Made by a program: the position numbers and the translations under genes. A DNA stretch of 64,000 nucleotides from Undaria pinnatifida (lineage: Eukaryota > Sar > Phaeophyceae > Laminariales > Alariaceae), in assembly GCA_012845835.1 (NCBI GenBank), contig JABAKD010000023.1, forward strand, positions 27,321,972-27,385,971, given 5' to 3'. The notes below the pieces were generated by a model. That model did not search any database. It was given only the letters and a program-made list of their open reading frames with translations, and was not told where the DNA came from. Every line of letters begins with the position of its first letter. Positions within the stretch are counted from its first letter, which is position 1. Shown piece by piece: positions 31,110-44,499 of the stretch.

Positions 31110-33340
31110 GGTTTTATGCCATCTTGTGACGGCCATTAGAAGGCCCCCTACTTTCAAGACGATGATGGCCAAACCCAGACTTCAGTCTCTTCGGCATGAC
31201 GCCCCCCCTTCCCCCCCCCCCCCCCTTTTCCCCTTTCCCCCTCCCCTCTCCCCCCCCCCCCCCCCCCCCCCCCCCCCCTTCCCCCTCTCCCCGGCCGCTT
31301 AGAGATGCCAACGGTGGATGACGCTGCCGCAGCCTTTGCGCGTCGCTCTGCAGCTTTGCGTCTCTTCGTTTCATGCCAATTCCGCATGACCAACTCTGCT
31401 CCCTCCTCTACTCGTCGAAACCATCTTCCAGCCTTCTGAGCAGCCTTTCGCCACCCTTCGAATTTCATTCCAAAGACCGACATATCGTCCTTCAGATGAT
31501 CCATCCAGTCTTTTTCGTGCCCCCCTGAGTAGCCCTTACCCCCAACAAACTCCGCAAAATATCACCCTCTGTGGCAGACGCTCCTCCTCGATACGTGCTA
31601 CAAATCCCGCAAACAATATCCTCCGTTTGCGTACTATCGCCTCTATGCTCTCGGAATCTGTCTTGGCAAGCGCGTCGGCGTACGATAGGGTGTGGTCGTC
31701 GCGCTTCCGTTTCCGCCATCCAAGACATCGGAGGAGCATGGAGTGGTAAACCCGTCGTAGCCTGTCATAGTCGGACTTCTTCGGGCTCCACGCCATGCAA
31801 CCGTAAAGTAGTGTCTCTTCCACCTCAGCTTTCAGCAACCGCACCTTCAAGCGTCAGCGCACACCCGGGCGATCATAGATTTCCATCGTGTACCGCTGGA
31901 ACCACGCCCAGGCCCTCTGAAGACGCGGCGTTATTTGAATGCTAAGGTCTCTGTCTGCGGTGATAGCCCCGCCCAAGTACACAAACTGGGTTGTTTGTTT
32001 GTATACCTGGCCGGCTGCATTGATTGTGAAGGACGCCTTCCCCCCGCCTTTGGTCTTCAGGCGCGTAATCTCTGTTTTTGCCTCGAATACTGTAAGCCCG
32101 AACGACGAGGACGCAGTCACGATCACCGTCATCATCCTCTTCAGCCCTTCTGATGATCGCGATACGCTGCCCGAATCGTCCGCGTACGGCACACCCCACA
32201 ATCTCTGCACCTCATCCCCCTCCTTCCCCCTCCGCCCGTGGACTATGCCTGTGCGTGAAGTGCCCTTCTTCTCGCCTTTCTCCTTTCGTTGGAGCTGAAC
32301 CATGTTGTCCGTTATGGCTGCATCAGCGAGGAAGAGTTTCTCGGCAACACGCAGTACCGCCGTGAAAAACATGTTGAACAGCAGTGGCGCGAGCACGCAT
32401 CCTTGCTGAGACCTGGCCCCTTGTCGAACTATTCCGAGCACTCTCCATCACCCAGCCGCACGCATGCTTGCATACCGTCGTGGAATTGGCGGATGACGGC
32501 AAGCATTCTCGGTGGCACGCCAAAGCGAGCAAGGACATCCCACAGAAGGGTTCGGTCGACGGAGTCGTATGCTTTGGTGAGGTCGATAAAGCACATGTAC
32601 AAGGGGGTGTCCTTCTTCCGCGCCAGTTCCTGCAGTTCTCGTACTACGACCATCATGTCAATCGTCGAGCGTTGGGGTCTGAACCCACACTGTTCCTCCA
32701 GCAGAATGTTCTTACGTTCGCAATAGGCACTCAGGCGACCCGCGATGACTTTGAGGAGTACTTCTCCGGCGTGAGCCACGAGGGAGATGCCACGATAATT
32801 GCCACACTCAGTCCGATGTTTCTTCTTGTGAAGCACCTTAATCGTTGCATCTTTCCATTGTTGCGGCACGCCCCCCCCTGTCCACACAGCGGCGATGATA
32901 TCGTGGAACTTTCCGAGGGTGTACAAATCTCCGTCGGCCAAAACCTTCAAGGGCTCGGCCGGTAGACCATCGGGCCCTACCGCCTTTCGGTTCTCCAACG
33001 CACGGATCGCCTCCTCTACTTCGTACCTAGACGGAACATCGTCCAGTGGTCTGCACGGGGGCCACTGCTTAAGCTCGTCCACAATGCTCGGATCAAGGGT
33101 CTTTGACCGTGTCGCTAGGTCTGACTCGTCTTAGTCTCTTTCGTTTTTTCGGTTTTTGCCGCGTCTTTGTTTTTTGTCTCATTTTGAAAGGAGTCCTTTC
33201 ATTTTTCTGTTTCGATTTCTAGTTCCTATATTCTGTTCCTTGGCTGTTTTTTGTTGTGCTATTCGTGCTTGGTGCCTGGCCTTTCTTTTGTTGCCCCTGA
33301 TCCAGTTATGCTTGTTCCGGTGTCTCTGTTTCACAATATG
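31110..33340 (-). pseudogene. LINE-B non-LTR retrotransposon, decayed
   Basis: The minus strand first reads a basic linker (KARHQARIAQQKTAKEQN), then a reverse transcriptase (about 33,100-32,430). It contains [49 protein letters not shown] and [17 protein letters not shown] (motif A aspartate and YDSVDR intact). After a break, GCVLAPLLFNMFF and the catalytic box YADD (32,175-32,186, intact) follow, then FGLTVFEAKTE and FVYLGGAITADRDL. A second break leads to ETLLYGCMAWSP, MLLRCLGWRKRKRDDHTLSY and RRILFAGFVARI, and a third to MDHLKDDMSVFGMKFEGWRK and GRWFRRVEEGAEL. The endonuclease is missing. At least three frameshifts make it inactive although the catalytic residues survive. The 3' part contains a C/T-rich block at 31,200-31,290. 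Jockey/I-like clade by general resemblance. Confidence 0.9.
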
Positions 33341-33344
33341 TGAG

Positions 33345-36180
33345 CACAAATGTCTAGGATGAAGAATCAGGACGGCCGCTGGATGTACTGACGATATTGT
33401 GGCCTAGAAATATTGGTTCATTGTGAACAAAACACTCGCATACTTCCGCCACCCCATATGTAGAATACCGTGTAGGGTTGATATCATACCACGCTGTTAT
33501 CGTCATTATTTCTGTAAGTACCAGGTACTAGCATGGAAGATCCTCTTGTCACAAGACAACACGAAAATCTTGCCTATAATAGGATCGACTTTATACCCAT
33601 TTTCGGGAAAATTTGGGAGTTGTTGGGGTAGGAGAGGGTGGTAAATTACGATGAGGACTTCTTCACCAAGGCTCGCGGCCACCTCTGGTATCGGCTTCCA
33701 GTGACGACGAAGGCGATTCCCGTTTGCTTTTTTTTTTTTGGGGGGGGTACTGCTTTTTTCGAGCCTAGTGACATTTTTTGTAGATGGATACATGCCTTTG
33801 CAAGAGTTGTTTGCGTGTCGATATGGTAAGCTCGAGCCGACCCTGGAGCCTGTTAGCGAAGAAGTTTCAACGCCGCAAATACCGACCAACCGGAAGATTG
33901 CTGTGCTGCTGCATGTGGAAGTCGTAAGGGCTCATATGTACGAGCGTACTGGCGTGGCCCTGGTGGTCTGATTGACGGTCAGGTACTCGTATTATACGAT
34001 GTAGACATACAGCCTGTTCCCTTTTTTTTTCAATGCCAGTTCCACCTGGAGCCTCCTTGTTATGCTTCAAAACGCCCCGCCCCACTGACAATATTTCTTG
34101 TGCGTGTCAAAGATGGCCTCGCGGACTTGGTGGATTATTGATGGGACAGATTCGCAGGAAGCCACCAGGAAGCGGAGTGGGTATCCGCCTGTCATTCGTG
34201 CCGCTGGCCTGCCTTTTTTGACGCATGTACATGTTTAGGTCGTCCCCCCAGGAGGAATGATGAGGGTGGGGGAGCGAAGGGAGATATGTGTGATCATTTA
34301 ATGTGCTCATGCGAGGTGGTCTCTATCTTGAACCACTTTGGGTCGTGAAAACCTGTGTATAACACCTCTCGTCATGATATGGCAGGATACGCTAGCCGAC
34401 GGGGGACTTATCTCATCATCTTTATTGCAGATATCATGCTCAGAGTATAGCCGATGCAATGCTATCGTGTGGGGGGGCGCGTCGTTGTGCGTGTTGTGTG
34501 AATGCGCTCGCAAGCAAAGGTCAAAAGGCTACGCTTCTTGAACTTTGTCGCGGTCGTCCAACACAAATCTTTACGAATGATACTCGTCGTCAATATTGAA
34601 GCCGTTTTCCAACACATCTACGACACAGATCTCGTCCCATTAGCTCTGTGACAGAGCTCGGGCTGAGAGTAGGGCCATTCCGTTGCTTTCGTGGATGAAA
34701 TGGGTAGTTTTGGGGGTTTATGTCTGTGTGCTACCTGTGTTGGTGCATGTGCGACGTCTCGTGAGATCAGCGATATACGTCGCGCAATCTACTGTTTTTG
34801 TTAGATTGCTATTAACCCAAACTACTCGGAAATAGACTGGAAACCTGTTTATCGTGGCTTCAAAAGGTGGACTCTGCAATTTTTAGGAATTTGGGGTCAA
34901 ACCAGTGGCGTACAAAATGTGGCTTTATAACAATGTCTTCAGGCATCTGTGGCGGGTTTTTTTTAACTGAGCGGGAGTATCAAACGGTGCACTCGTGGCA
35001 ATACCAATATGCCACTTGGTGCGCGAATGGTTCCGCTGTTGGGGGGCTTCCACGTTACAAACAAGGGAAAATAGTAAAGAAGCAAAACTGAATCGGAGGT
35101 GTCAAGTGCCTGTATAAACGTAAGGTACTTTACATATGGGGCAAATGAAATACAGCAGCATGCAAATAACAACGCACGCCTGATTTCTACCTGTTCTTTT
35201 ACCGCCGCTATATTCTTTCGACTGAGCGGCTCTGAGAAAATGATTTTTGTTTTGCGCACAATCGCAACCTGCCCCGACGTACGCCGCTTTGCCCGCTGCT
35301 TTTCACCTGCATCGTAAATGTTTTCCAACGCGACCATAACGCCGGTGTCGTTTGTCCTCAGCAGTGGGCGTGCCCTGTTCTAGCACGCGTCCACCGCGAT
35401 GTGCTTGTTGCTGGGGTATCTCGCTGGTGCTGCCGACACATTTTTGGTGGGAAGCAGCGGAGGGATTGTGTGCATTTGATCAAGAAGTTTTGGTTTCGTA
35501 CATGTACTAACTGAAAGCGCGGCTGTTGCCCATAGCCAACAATCTAGGTACGTGCTTCAGGATTTGGTGTAGGGTTCCGCTGTGCTGTATGATACATATT
35601 GACGCAGTTTGTTGTGCTGTGTGCGGGGGCGCGTTGTGTGGCCACGAGAATAATTTGGTGAAAGCAATTTATTTTGGTGTTGGCGATAGATTGTCCAAAG
35701 GCGCGATTCAATTTTCCGCCGAGGTCAAACTGTAGTCGCGCGCCTGCCATGCTCGGTATTGCGTCAAACGCGAATTGCTGTTAACGTCTATTTTCTGTTG
35801 ACAAAAATGTTCGAGAGTGCCAACTTCGAATCTGTACTTGTATGCACGAACGGGAAATTCCAGCGCCGACTGCCCACGCTTCGCTACAAAACGACACGAG
35901 GCCACGGCACAATGTTTGAATCCACCACGCGCGTCGTCACGAGTACAGTGTTATTTGCACAACGCTTTTGATTATAACCAATGAACCGTCCTGCGCCGAT
36001 GGCCTAATTAATGTACGTCTATTTTCAGAAGCACAAACGAACAGCTTGATTTCCCGGTAGACCCTAGAATCTGCCCGCGCGGATGTTTGAGCGTAGTTTT
36101 CACCCTTTCTCGTTGGCCGAGGACCATTTGGCGGTCCGCAGATCATAATTAACAGAAAAACTAAAAGCGTCGCAGCCACG
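33345..36180. other. No recognised gene
   Basis: I see no repeat shared with the rest of the window apart from one TACCAGGTA site at 33,519. Frames are short. Moderate complexity with normal base mix suggests unique intergenic or intronic DNA, possibly the 5' part of the kinase gene further right. Confidence 0.4.
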
Positions 36181-36184
36181 TCTC

Positions 36185-36245
36185 TCGCCCGATTGGGGTT
36201 CGGGTTAGATTCGGGGTTAAGGTTAGGGTTCGGGGTTGGGTTGTT
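36185..36245 (+). repeat. Telomere-like degenerate GGGTT(A/C) patch
   Basis: About 55 bp of GGGTTCGGGTTAGATTCGGG, GTTAAGGTTAGGGTTCGGGG and TTGGGTTG. Only one exact GGTTAGGGTT is present, so this is at most a decayed interstitial telomere-type repeat or a chance G/T repeat. Confidence 0.45.
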
Positions 36246-37347
36246 TTAGTCTTTGCTCGCACCTTGATATCAAGGATTGCTTCCTGGCCCGCAATCGCGA
36301 TATCCTCACCGCCCCAAAGATCCATGAGAAAGGATAGTCAGGCAGCTTGCATTATCATGAGAAGGCGTTTGCGGACTGGCATGGGCAAGATTCAACGGCG
36401 AAAATTAAATGATGTCAATCTGCGTTTATTGTAGCCGCCGTATCCAAACAGAGTAACAGTTCCCGGAAATATGCTGGCGAAAAATATCGCAGTGGTACGA
36501 TCTAGGGACACCCATAACTATGTACATATGCCAACAGTCCAGCGCTGGGCAACACGGCTTTGCCAAAGCAGATGCCAGATACATCGAAAATTCCACCCCT
36601 GTCGGTCGTTTGGTCTCACGGAGGTGGTGGAGCGTTCGACGTCGACCCCGCTGGGTCGACCTTTGAGTTGTTAGGATAACGAGCCCTCTACCTCCTTCTC
36701 GCGGGCAGCTGAACTATTTTCTTCATAGGGTCGAAGGCTCGGCCCGCGAATGTCTGGGGTGCTTCGGTCGTGCGCCTACTAGCTGTTATCTGGGATTTGT
36801 TCGGATGTGCTACCGTGCCTACTGTGCGCTCTGTACTGTGTACGGCAATCCTGCTGTGGTATCTTCGCGTGGCTGCGTACGTGATCGCTGACCCACACGG
36901 CGGCCCCAATTGTTTTTCTTCGCTTTTTCGCGATGTTGTTCAATTTTTAGTGCCTTCTTTTTTGTTTGTCTTAGAGGTGGCAGATCGTGATTTTAGTGAG
37001 AATGCACGATTAAAGATAGAAGCATAGTAGTCCCAGCGACCACTCATCGCCCTATTTATTGTTGTTTTTGCTTTTCCTTTCTGTCGCTGTTTAGACGTGC
37101 CCTTAACGTACCTCCCTGGTAATGCACTTGAAGAAAGAAGCTGTGTTAGCCCTGGCTTATTGCACTATAACCAAGGGACCATCGTCTGTGTAACGGCAAA
37201 ACTCGTGCTGAAGTGTTTTGGGGTTTTACAAGGTATGCTGTTCCCTAAGACGCATGTGACGACATGCCGATTGTTTGGAACACGTTGTCGACATCGTCCG
37301 TTAAATATGGCGTCCCGTTCTCCCTTATTTGGTGCCGACACTTGCAG

Positions 37348-37437
37348 GGGAAAGGAGACGGGATGAAGGAAGAATGGATTGCGTACGTCTTGAAGCAGAC
37401 CCTACAGGGTCTCAAATACTTTCATGATCAGGGACAG
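37348..37437 (+). CDS. OSR1/SPAK-like STE20 kinase, exon encoding alphaE region
   Basis: Between an acceptor (CACTTGCAG) and a donor (CAG|GTGGGT) this 90-nt exon encodes 30 residues, GKGDGMKEEWIAYVLKQTLQ then GLKYFHDQGQ. It is phase 0 at both ends as used here. In OSR1/SPAK kinases this is the segment after the hinge: a loop, then the alphaE helix ending just before the catalytic loop HRD. It splices in frame to 37,685. Upstream exons (glycine-rich loop, VAIK lysine, hinge) were sought between 33.4 and 37.3 kb and not recognised. Alternative reading through the acceptor is possible because the frame stays open to 37,264. Confidence 0.75.
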
Positions 37438-37684
37438 GTGGGTTTCCGAACCGGTAAGTCGGCCACTTTGGCTTTACATTAGGGACTGCTTTGTATTAGC
37501 TGCGACGCTGCAGCATATTGCTTCGTTGACAGCGCACTATGATCACGTCGACTATTTCCGCCGGTATTGAGTGTAGAATGAGTCGTTATTTCGAGATATG
37601 CTGCCCCCTCGTCCTGGACTGGTCTGCAGTTGGTAAACTCAGCCCCATTGTGTCGATGATTGCCTTTTGTGCTTAAAACTATAG

Positions 37685-38720
<1,036 letters not shown>

Positions 38721-38729
38721 GGTATGTAA

Positions 38730-39000
38730 CGCGGCCACCCACGTACACACCCAACCATCAACACGCCCACCCATCACCACACCAGTGGTGCGACAGCTGC
38801 TACGCCAACGGGGATGGCACGGCGAAGAATCTTAAACAACACGGCCATCCACCCACCTACTTACTCACCCACGCCCCCATCATCACACCCACCCATCACC
38901 CACCCACCTACACGCCCACCCGCCTCAACCCATCCATCACCAATCTACCCACCTACCGATCACCAACCAACCCACCCGCCCACCCACCCACCCAATAACC
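38730..39000 (+). repeat. (CCCACC)n-type simple sequence
   Basis: Imperfect CCCACC/CCAACC/CCATCA repeats over about 270 bp, like those inside family B, here without the diagnostic family B blocks. Confidence 0.8.
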
Positions 39001-39554
39001 AGTCAGTGGAGACTCCGTGGACAAAAATGCGCATTTAGCTTCAAGCATCAATATAAATGAAGACTCCTCGGAAGGACAACGCCTCACATATTTTTAGAAG
39101 CCCCCTTAAATCCCCCGTCCCATGCCTAACTTCTGTACTGCTGTTGCACTACTCCTGTAAGTACATATCAGTATCTACTTTCTGCTGGTGCCTTCGTACG
39201 TATCCGTACATACTGCTGCACCAAGTACGTGTCTACGTACCTCCCACGGCTGGATGATAGCATACTGATGCCTGATACCTTGGTGGATGTCGTAGTGTAT
39301 TTCGTGTTTAATTTCTGCTGTACAGCTGCTTTTCGTAGTACCCACTGCTGTTCGTACGTACCAATACCTATTTTCTACTGCAGTATGTACCTTTCTATAC
39401 TGCTGCATGTATGAGCCGCTGTTGCACCTACTGCCCGCTGTACGTACGTGCGTACTGCTGCAGTATGTTTGTACGCATCTCCGTCTCACTTTTGTATGAC
39501 GTCATACCGTACCTGGTACCTGTTACGTGATACCAACCAAAAACCTCCCATCGT

Positions 39555-39665
39555 CACACTCACCCCCATCCCGGGGACGAGCAGCCCGTCTATGGGAGGC
39601 CGCCTTTCGACGCTCCCCACTGCGCGTCGTCGCGGCAACCCCGCCGGGAAGACGTACTGTTGGGC
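39555..39665 (+). repeat. Repeat pair with CCCGGGGACGA, copy 1
   Basis: CATCCCGGGGACGAGCAGCC, GGGAGGCCGCCTTTCGACGC and TCCCCACT recur with changes at 41,399-41,460. Both lie in GTAC-rich DNA (CTGCTGTACGTACG-like), 39,130-39,540 and 41,040-41,220. Confidence 0.6.
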
Positions 39666-40099
39666 CTGCGATTCTGTGCGTATCGACCACTAAAAAAACG
39701 CGACAACGACCAGCCAAAAAAAGTCATTCCCGCCAAAAGCCGACGCCTCCACCCACCGTGCAATTACTTGATGTAGGTGTATAAAATTCTTGATTTTTTA
39801 AACGCCATGATGCAAGAGATTGCGCATGAAGCTTCAACTGAGAGTTTGGGTACGTCTCCAGACCCAATACATTCAAATGATGGTTAATGTTTTCGTTAAA
39901 TTGGAAGAAAATAGAGTGGAAATCGCCCAAAAACTGGCTATTTTGGGGTCATTTCCATCCACTTGTGGCTAATCTCCACATCATGAGATGTAATCGGTGC
40001 AAATACTTAACCACCATCTGAGTTGGGTTGTGTCGCATCTACTAAAATAAACCACGCTTGATTTCATTACGTCGGGGCGGATGATCATGCCTTGCGCAT

Positions 40100-40352
40100 A
40101 ATTTGGGAAAATTGGAAAAGCCCCGCATGGGCCGCGGGCAAAAAAGGCAGACGCGCAACGACATCCAAGCGCTTACGATGGGAGCACCGGTGGGAACACC
40201 ATCCAAAGAGCGCTGGGTTGCGTAGTCCACCGACAAGTGCGACGCGACGGCCTCGAGGCGTCCGTGGCATGCATGGACAGAGCGTTGCAGGAGCGGCACA
40301 AAAGCCGCGCACAGGCAGCCGATGCGGAATTAGTAGCAGCAGGATTCAGGTA
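40100..40352 (+). CDS. Possible exon, unknown protein
   Basis: Frame +3 relative to CAGACGCGC stays open from a TAA near 40,109 to a potential donor AGG|TACC/CAG|GTACC at about 40,350. It encodes KKADAQRHPSAYDGSTGG, then NTIQRALGCVVHRQV, RRDGLEASVACMDRALQERH and KSRAQAADAELVAAGFR. Amphipathic, Ala/Arg-rich and Gln-containing, it looks more like a coding helix than noise. No motif is recognised. The minus strand is also open over part of it, so this is uncertain. Confidence 0.25.
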
Positions 40353-41252
40353 CCATCCTTTTCCCCCGAGTACGAGCATACGCGCTCGGGTCCGAATCCC
40401 GAACCCGAGTCCTCTGTGCTCGAGCGTCGGAGCCGAGCCCGAACCCTTTTCGCTCGATTCGGAGATGAACGATACGCTGTCACTCACCGAACTTCCTTGC
40501 GCACCCGTGTCTCTCGGTTGCATCGCATTTACTGATACATACAGCAGCAGAGGCAGTACCAGGTAATATATATGTAGGTGTAACATTAAGAGTAGTAGTG
40601 CTCGTATCGTATTCTATAATAACTTGTTGTATTTCATACCTGGTATATACCAGATGTATGTAAAATGCTGCAACGTCTATAAAATATCTGGGTACCATGT
40701 ATTCGTTAACCTGTAAAAAAGCATCCCGCCCGATAGTTCAAAGGGTTTCTGATGATGTGCATAACAATCTGGTTAGTTTTTATTGGTCTGGTGATGATGG
40801 CATTATTCAAACTAAGAACGTCCTAAACCACTTTTTTTGCCCCAGAAAATGCAGAATCGCAGGCCTAACTGTACACACCACGTTGTGTTCGCGAAAAATG
40901 GGAATAATAGCCGCCACGTCGCTCGCGTTGAGTCGCTCTGTCAGACAAGCCGTCGATCGCCCGCCGCCGCCTTTACGCCGTCAATTACTTTAAACCGAGC
41001 GACGAAGCCAAGCGATTGAGGGGCCGTCTTTGTTTTACCTGCTTGCTGTATGTGCGTACCGATACCTACTTTCTACGGCTGTATGCACCGCTGCTGTACC
41101 TGCTGCCTGCCGCATATACTTGCCGGTACCTATGGTACGTGTGTTCGCACCTCCCACTCACTGCTCTATGATACTTGTACCTGGTACCTACTGATACCAA
41201 GCTAAAGGAGCACCCCTCCCTTCGTGCCCCCCCCGTCCCTCCCGGGAACTGA

Positions 41253-41292
41253 TAATCACGACTGCATAGTCGTGATTTAAATCACGACTACA
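41253..41292. repeat. Perfect hairpin with third arm
   Basis: AATCACGACT GCAT AGTCGTGATT (10-bp perfect arms) is followed directly by TAAATCACGACTACAGG, a third copy of the arm. No transcript context is visible, so terminator or operator function is not claimed. Confidence 0.8.
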
Positions 41293-41398
41293 GGGGCGTT
41301 TGGGAGCCATCCCCGGGTTTCACGCCTTGCATAAAGAAAACAGAAAAATAAAGCGCAGCAGACAGCCAGTAACTACAGCAACACAGCAGATGACGCGA

Positions 41399-41520
41399 TT
41401 CATCCCGGGGACGAAGCAACCCATCCCCGGGAGGCCTACTTTCGACGCTCCCTACTCGTTCTGAGCGTGCGCGGCGTCGCTGCAACCCCATCGAGATGGT
41501 GGACTGTTTCCTGTGCTTCT
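41399..41520 (+). repeat. Repeat pair with CCCGGGGACGA, copy 2
   Basis: Partner of 39,555-39,665: CATCCCGGGGACGAAGCAAC, CCATCCCCGGGAGGCC and TTTCGACGCTCCCTACTCG. Confidence 0.6.
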
Positions 41521-41784
41521 GCTGTACGTACGCACCGGTACGTACGGCGTGCGTCTAGTATGATTCGCGTCTATGGTTTTGCTGTTGCTGACGCCGCCCA
41601 CTTAATGCACTCGTACTTGCCTGCTGACATATCCTTGTGTGTAAACTTGAATGTCGTATGATGCGCTAGTGTGATATAGTACACCTGACATTTTAAGCAC
41701 TGTGGAACAGCAGGGCAACGCATATAGCCCTGCTCAACAGTAAAAAAGCGGCCCACAAAAGAAATCGAGAAAACGCGAGCTGTA

Positions 41785-42830
41785 ACTGCTCGACGACATA
41801 ATGCTGATTATCGCCAACTCTGTCTACGTACATACTTGTGTTGTCGCGCTCTGATCGGCACGCACGTACGGGCTTTCAGGCTCTAGGCCTCGTGCAGGAC
41901 TGATTATGGTCTGTGCTGTGCTTGTACAGATGCTCGACAACAACATGCTAGTTTGGCTCTCAGCTGAGTGTGTTTTTGTGATTCAAACAGAAGGAACAGG
42001 GAGGTGCAAAAATGAATGTGTACCTGGTACGGCGTATGGACGAGGAACGAAGCGGGCACGCGTCCATAGTTGGTTGAAAACTGATTACTTGCATATTTCA
42101 AGAGCCCCGTGCTCGAGGGAAACAACCCGGACGCCGCATGCATGTATCACGTTGGTCCGAAATAGAAGTGCCGTAGAGAAAGAGCAGTGTTGCATGTTTT
42201 TGAAATTGGACATGAAGGCAAATAAACCATTGTTGTTGGGGTTGTATACTTTTTTCGATCAGCTAGGACAGCTGCTGCCTGTGGTTGTACACTTTTTTCG
42301 GCCTAGCACATTTCGATTTCTTGGTTTGTTTTGAAAAAGGGGACAATGAGCTGTGTAGATGCTCGACGACACGATGAGTCTAGGTCACTCTGTCAGCTTT
42401 TGCTTACGTTTTCGCTCTCTGATGGGCACTTGCGTGTTCTTTTCCATTGTGCTGGGCCGATTGTGCTGTGCTGTGATTGCAGTAGATGCTCGACATCATC
42501 ATGCTACCTCACGAGCTGGGTGTGCTTGTTGTGTGATTTGCATAAGCAAGTGCATCAATGTGTACACACGAAGCTTAACCTACCGCGTACTGGTACATAT
42601 GATTGGTAAAAAACGGGACAGATGAGGCAATCGGGGAAAACCTGGCTGTAAACGCCCGACGACACAAACATGTTGGCTCTCGCCAACTCTGTATACATGA
42701 AACGACTGCGTTGTCGCGCAGCAACCACTACTATACTCGCGTTTTGATGCTTCGAGGACTGAGTGTGCTGTTCTGTGCTGTTATGTGTTTGTGGTAGATG
42801 CTCGACGAAAAATGCTGTGGGCGGATGTTA
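41785..42830 (+). repeat. Family F, three diverged units
   Basis: Units near 41,785-41,960, 42,345-42,520 and 42,640-42,830 contain (G)ATGCTCGACGACA, TCGCCAACTCTGT (or variants), TTGTCGCGCTCTGAT, GGGCAC, and TGTGCTGT with a closing GTAGATGCTCGAC. The same opening and closing motif suggests a tandem origin. A fourth copy lies at 45,765-45,925. Confidence 0.65.
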
Positions 42831-43429
42831 CTGTTGTGATTTTGACCAAAAGAAGCACATGCAATCGCAAAGGTATGGTCTACAAACGCATCATATTATA
42901 TCGTACGAGCAAAACAAAGCGTGCATGTGTGATACGTCTTCGTCGCGTATAAAAACGCCCCAACAAAAAAATCGGGACTTGAGTATCGTAAAAATAAATA
43001 TAATCTTTCCTTTGAATCTAAAATTAGTACAGAACCGACGGCGAAAATCAAAGCAAGCGATCTAAGAATGAAGAGTAACGCAGGTCAGCACAAACAAATG
43101 GAACTAAACACGAATCACGATTTTTAACTCGAATCAAGTTTGAAAAAAAAGGAAAAATCGGCGTAAATCAGTGATACCAGCATCAAGTGAAGCGAGTTTG
43201 ACATCCACCTACAGGCGCGCTGATGGCACGAGATAGAGAGCCGCGCGCAGAGCGGAAGAACAGTAATATTCAGAGTAGAGAACTACCGGGCGAGCGTGCC
43301 AGAGCTCCTGAGAGCTGTGAGCCGGGCAAGAAAGTTCGGCCAATCATTAGGGTTGGTTTTGTTTTTTCCCACCCACCCTCCCGCAAATGTGTTGCTCAAC
43401 AGATGGGCAAACGCAGAAGAACGCAGAAG

Positions 43430-44410
43430 AAGATGCAGTGGTCGGTTAGTGATGCAATATTCCCGGTCGCACGGGCCGTGAGAAGCGGAATCATCACATT
43501 GAATAATTGCCTAGCAACCGCGGTGGAAACGGATGGAAGCGGAACCACCCGCGAGCACGAGTATGTAGCGGTCGATTAGCGGTGGCGCCATCCCGATCGC
43601 ACGGGCCGTTACAAACGGAATCCCTACATATTTTTTCGTCGCGTATGGGGTCGGCAGGATTCGTCGTTTTTCCACCCATCCTCCCGTCAATGACCACTGT
43701 TGACGGGCAAACGGAGGGGAAGATGATGCATTGGTCGATTAGTTACGGCTCAGTCCCGGTCGCACGGTCCGTCTGAAACGAAATCATTACATAAAATAAT
43801 AGGTTGGCTTTCGTGGTGGGTTCCCAGCAGAGAGCGGGCCGTTAGAAACGGAACCACCCAAAAGCACGCGTGTGTGGTGGTCGATTAGTGATGACGTCAT
43901 CGTGAAGTGATCGCACGGGCCGTTAGAAACGGAATAACTGCACTTACAATTCGTCTAGCAATCGTGGTGGGTTCCCGGTAAGAACGGGCCTCTAGAAACG
44001 GAACCGCCCGAAAGCACAAACACGTTGTCGATTGCTGGTGGCATAATCCCGATTGCACGGACTGTTAGAAGCGGAATCATTACGATTTATAATCCGATTT
44101 GCGGTGAGTGTGAATCCCCGACATGAGCGGGCCGCATGGAACGGAAGAACCACCGGTAAACACGCGCAGGTGGTGTGGCCGGTGAGCTGTGATTTTCACG
44201 ATCGCATGGACCGTTAGAATCATTGCGAATAATAGCGTTGGTAATCGTGGAGGGTTCTCGATATCAGCGGGCCATTGGAAATGAAAACACCCCGAAAGCA
44301 CCCACAAATATTGGTAGATGAAATGGGGACCCGATCGCCCTGGCCGTTATAAGCGGAGCCACGTGGACCTTTTAGCAGTTTTGAGGGTACCGACATGAGC
44401 GGTTTCTCTG
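43430..44410 (+). repeat. ~145-bp satellite, about six units
   Basis: Each unit has GATCGCACGGGCCGTTAGAA, ACGGAATCATTAC, AATCGTGGTGGGTTCCC, GAGCGGGCC, AGAAACGGAACCACC, AAAGCACGCG and TGGTCGATTAGTGATG. Starts of the GCACGG block are near 43,460, 43,597, 43,756, 43,912, 44,056 and 44,204. CCGTTAGAAACGG is itself a short imperfect palindrome present twice per unit. Confidence 0.85.
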
Positions 44411-44499
44411 GACTGCACACAAAACAAGGAAAGGGAGGGGGGGGGGCTCCACGCTTGTAGCACGAGCGGAGGGAGATCAGCCGCGTTTTGACATAGGTT

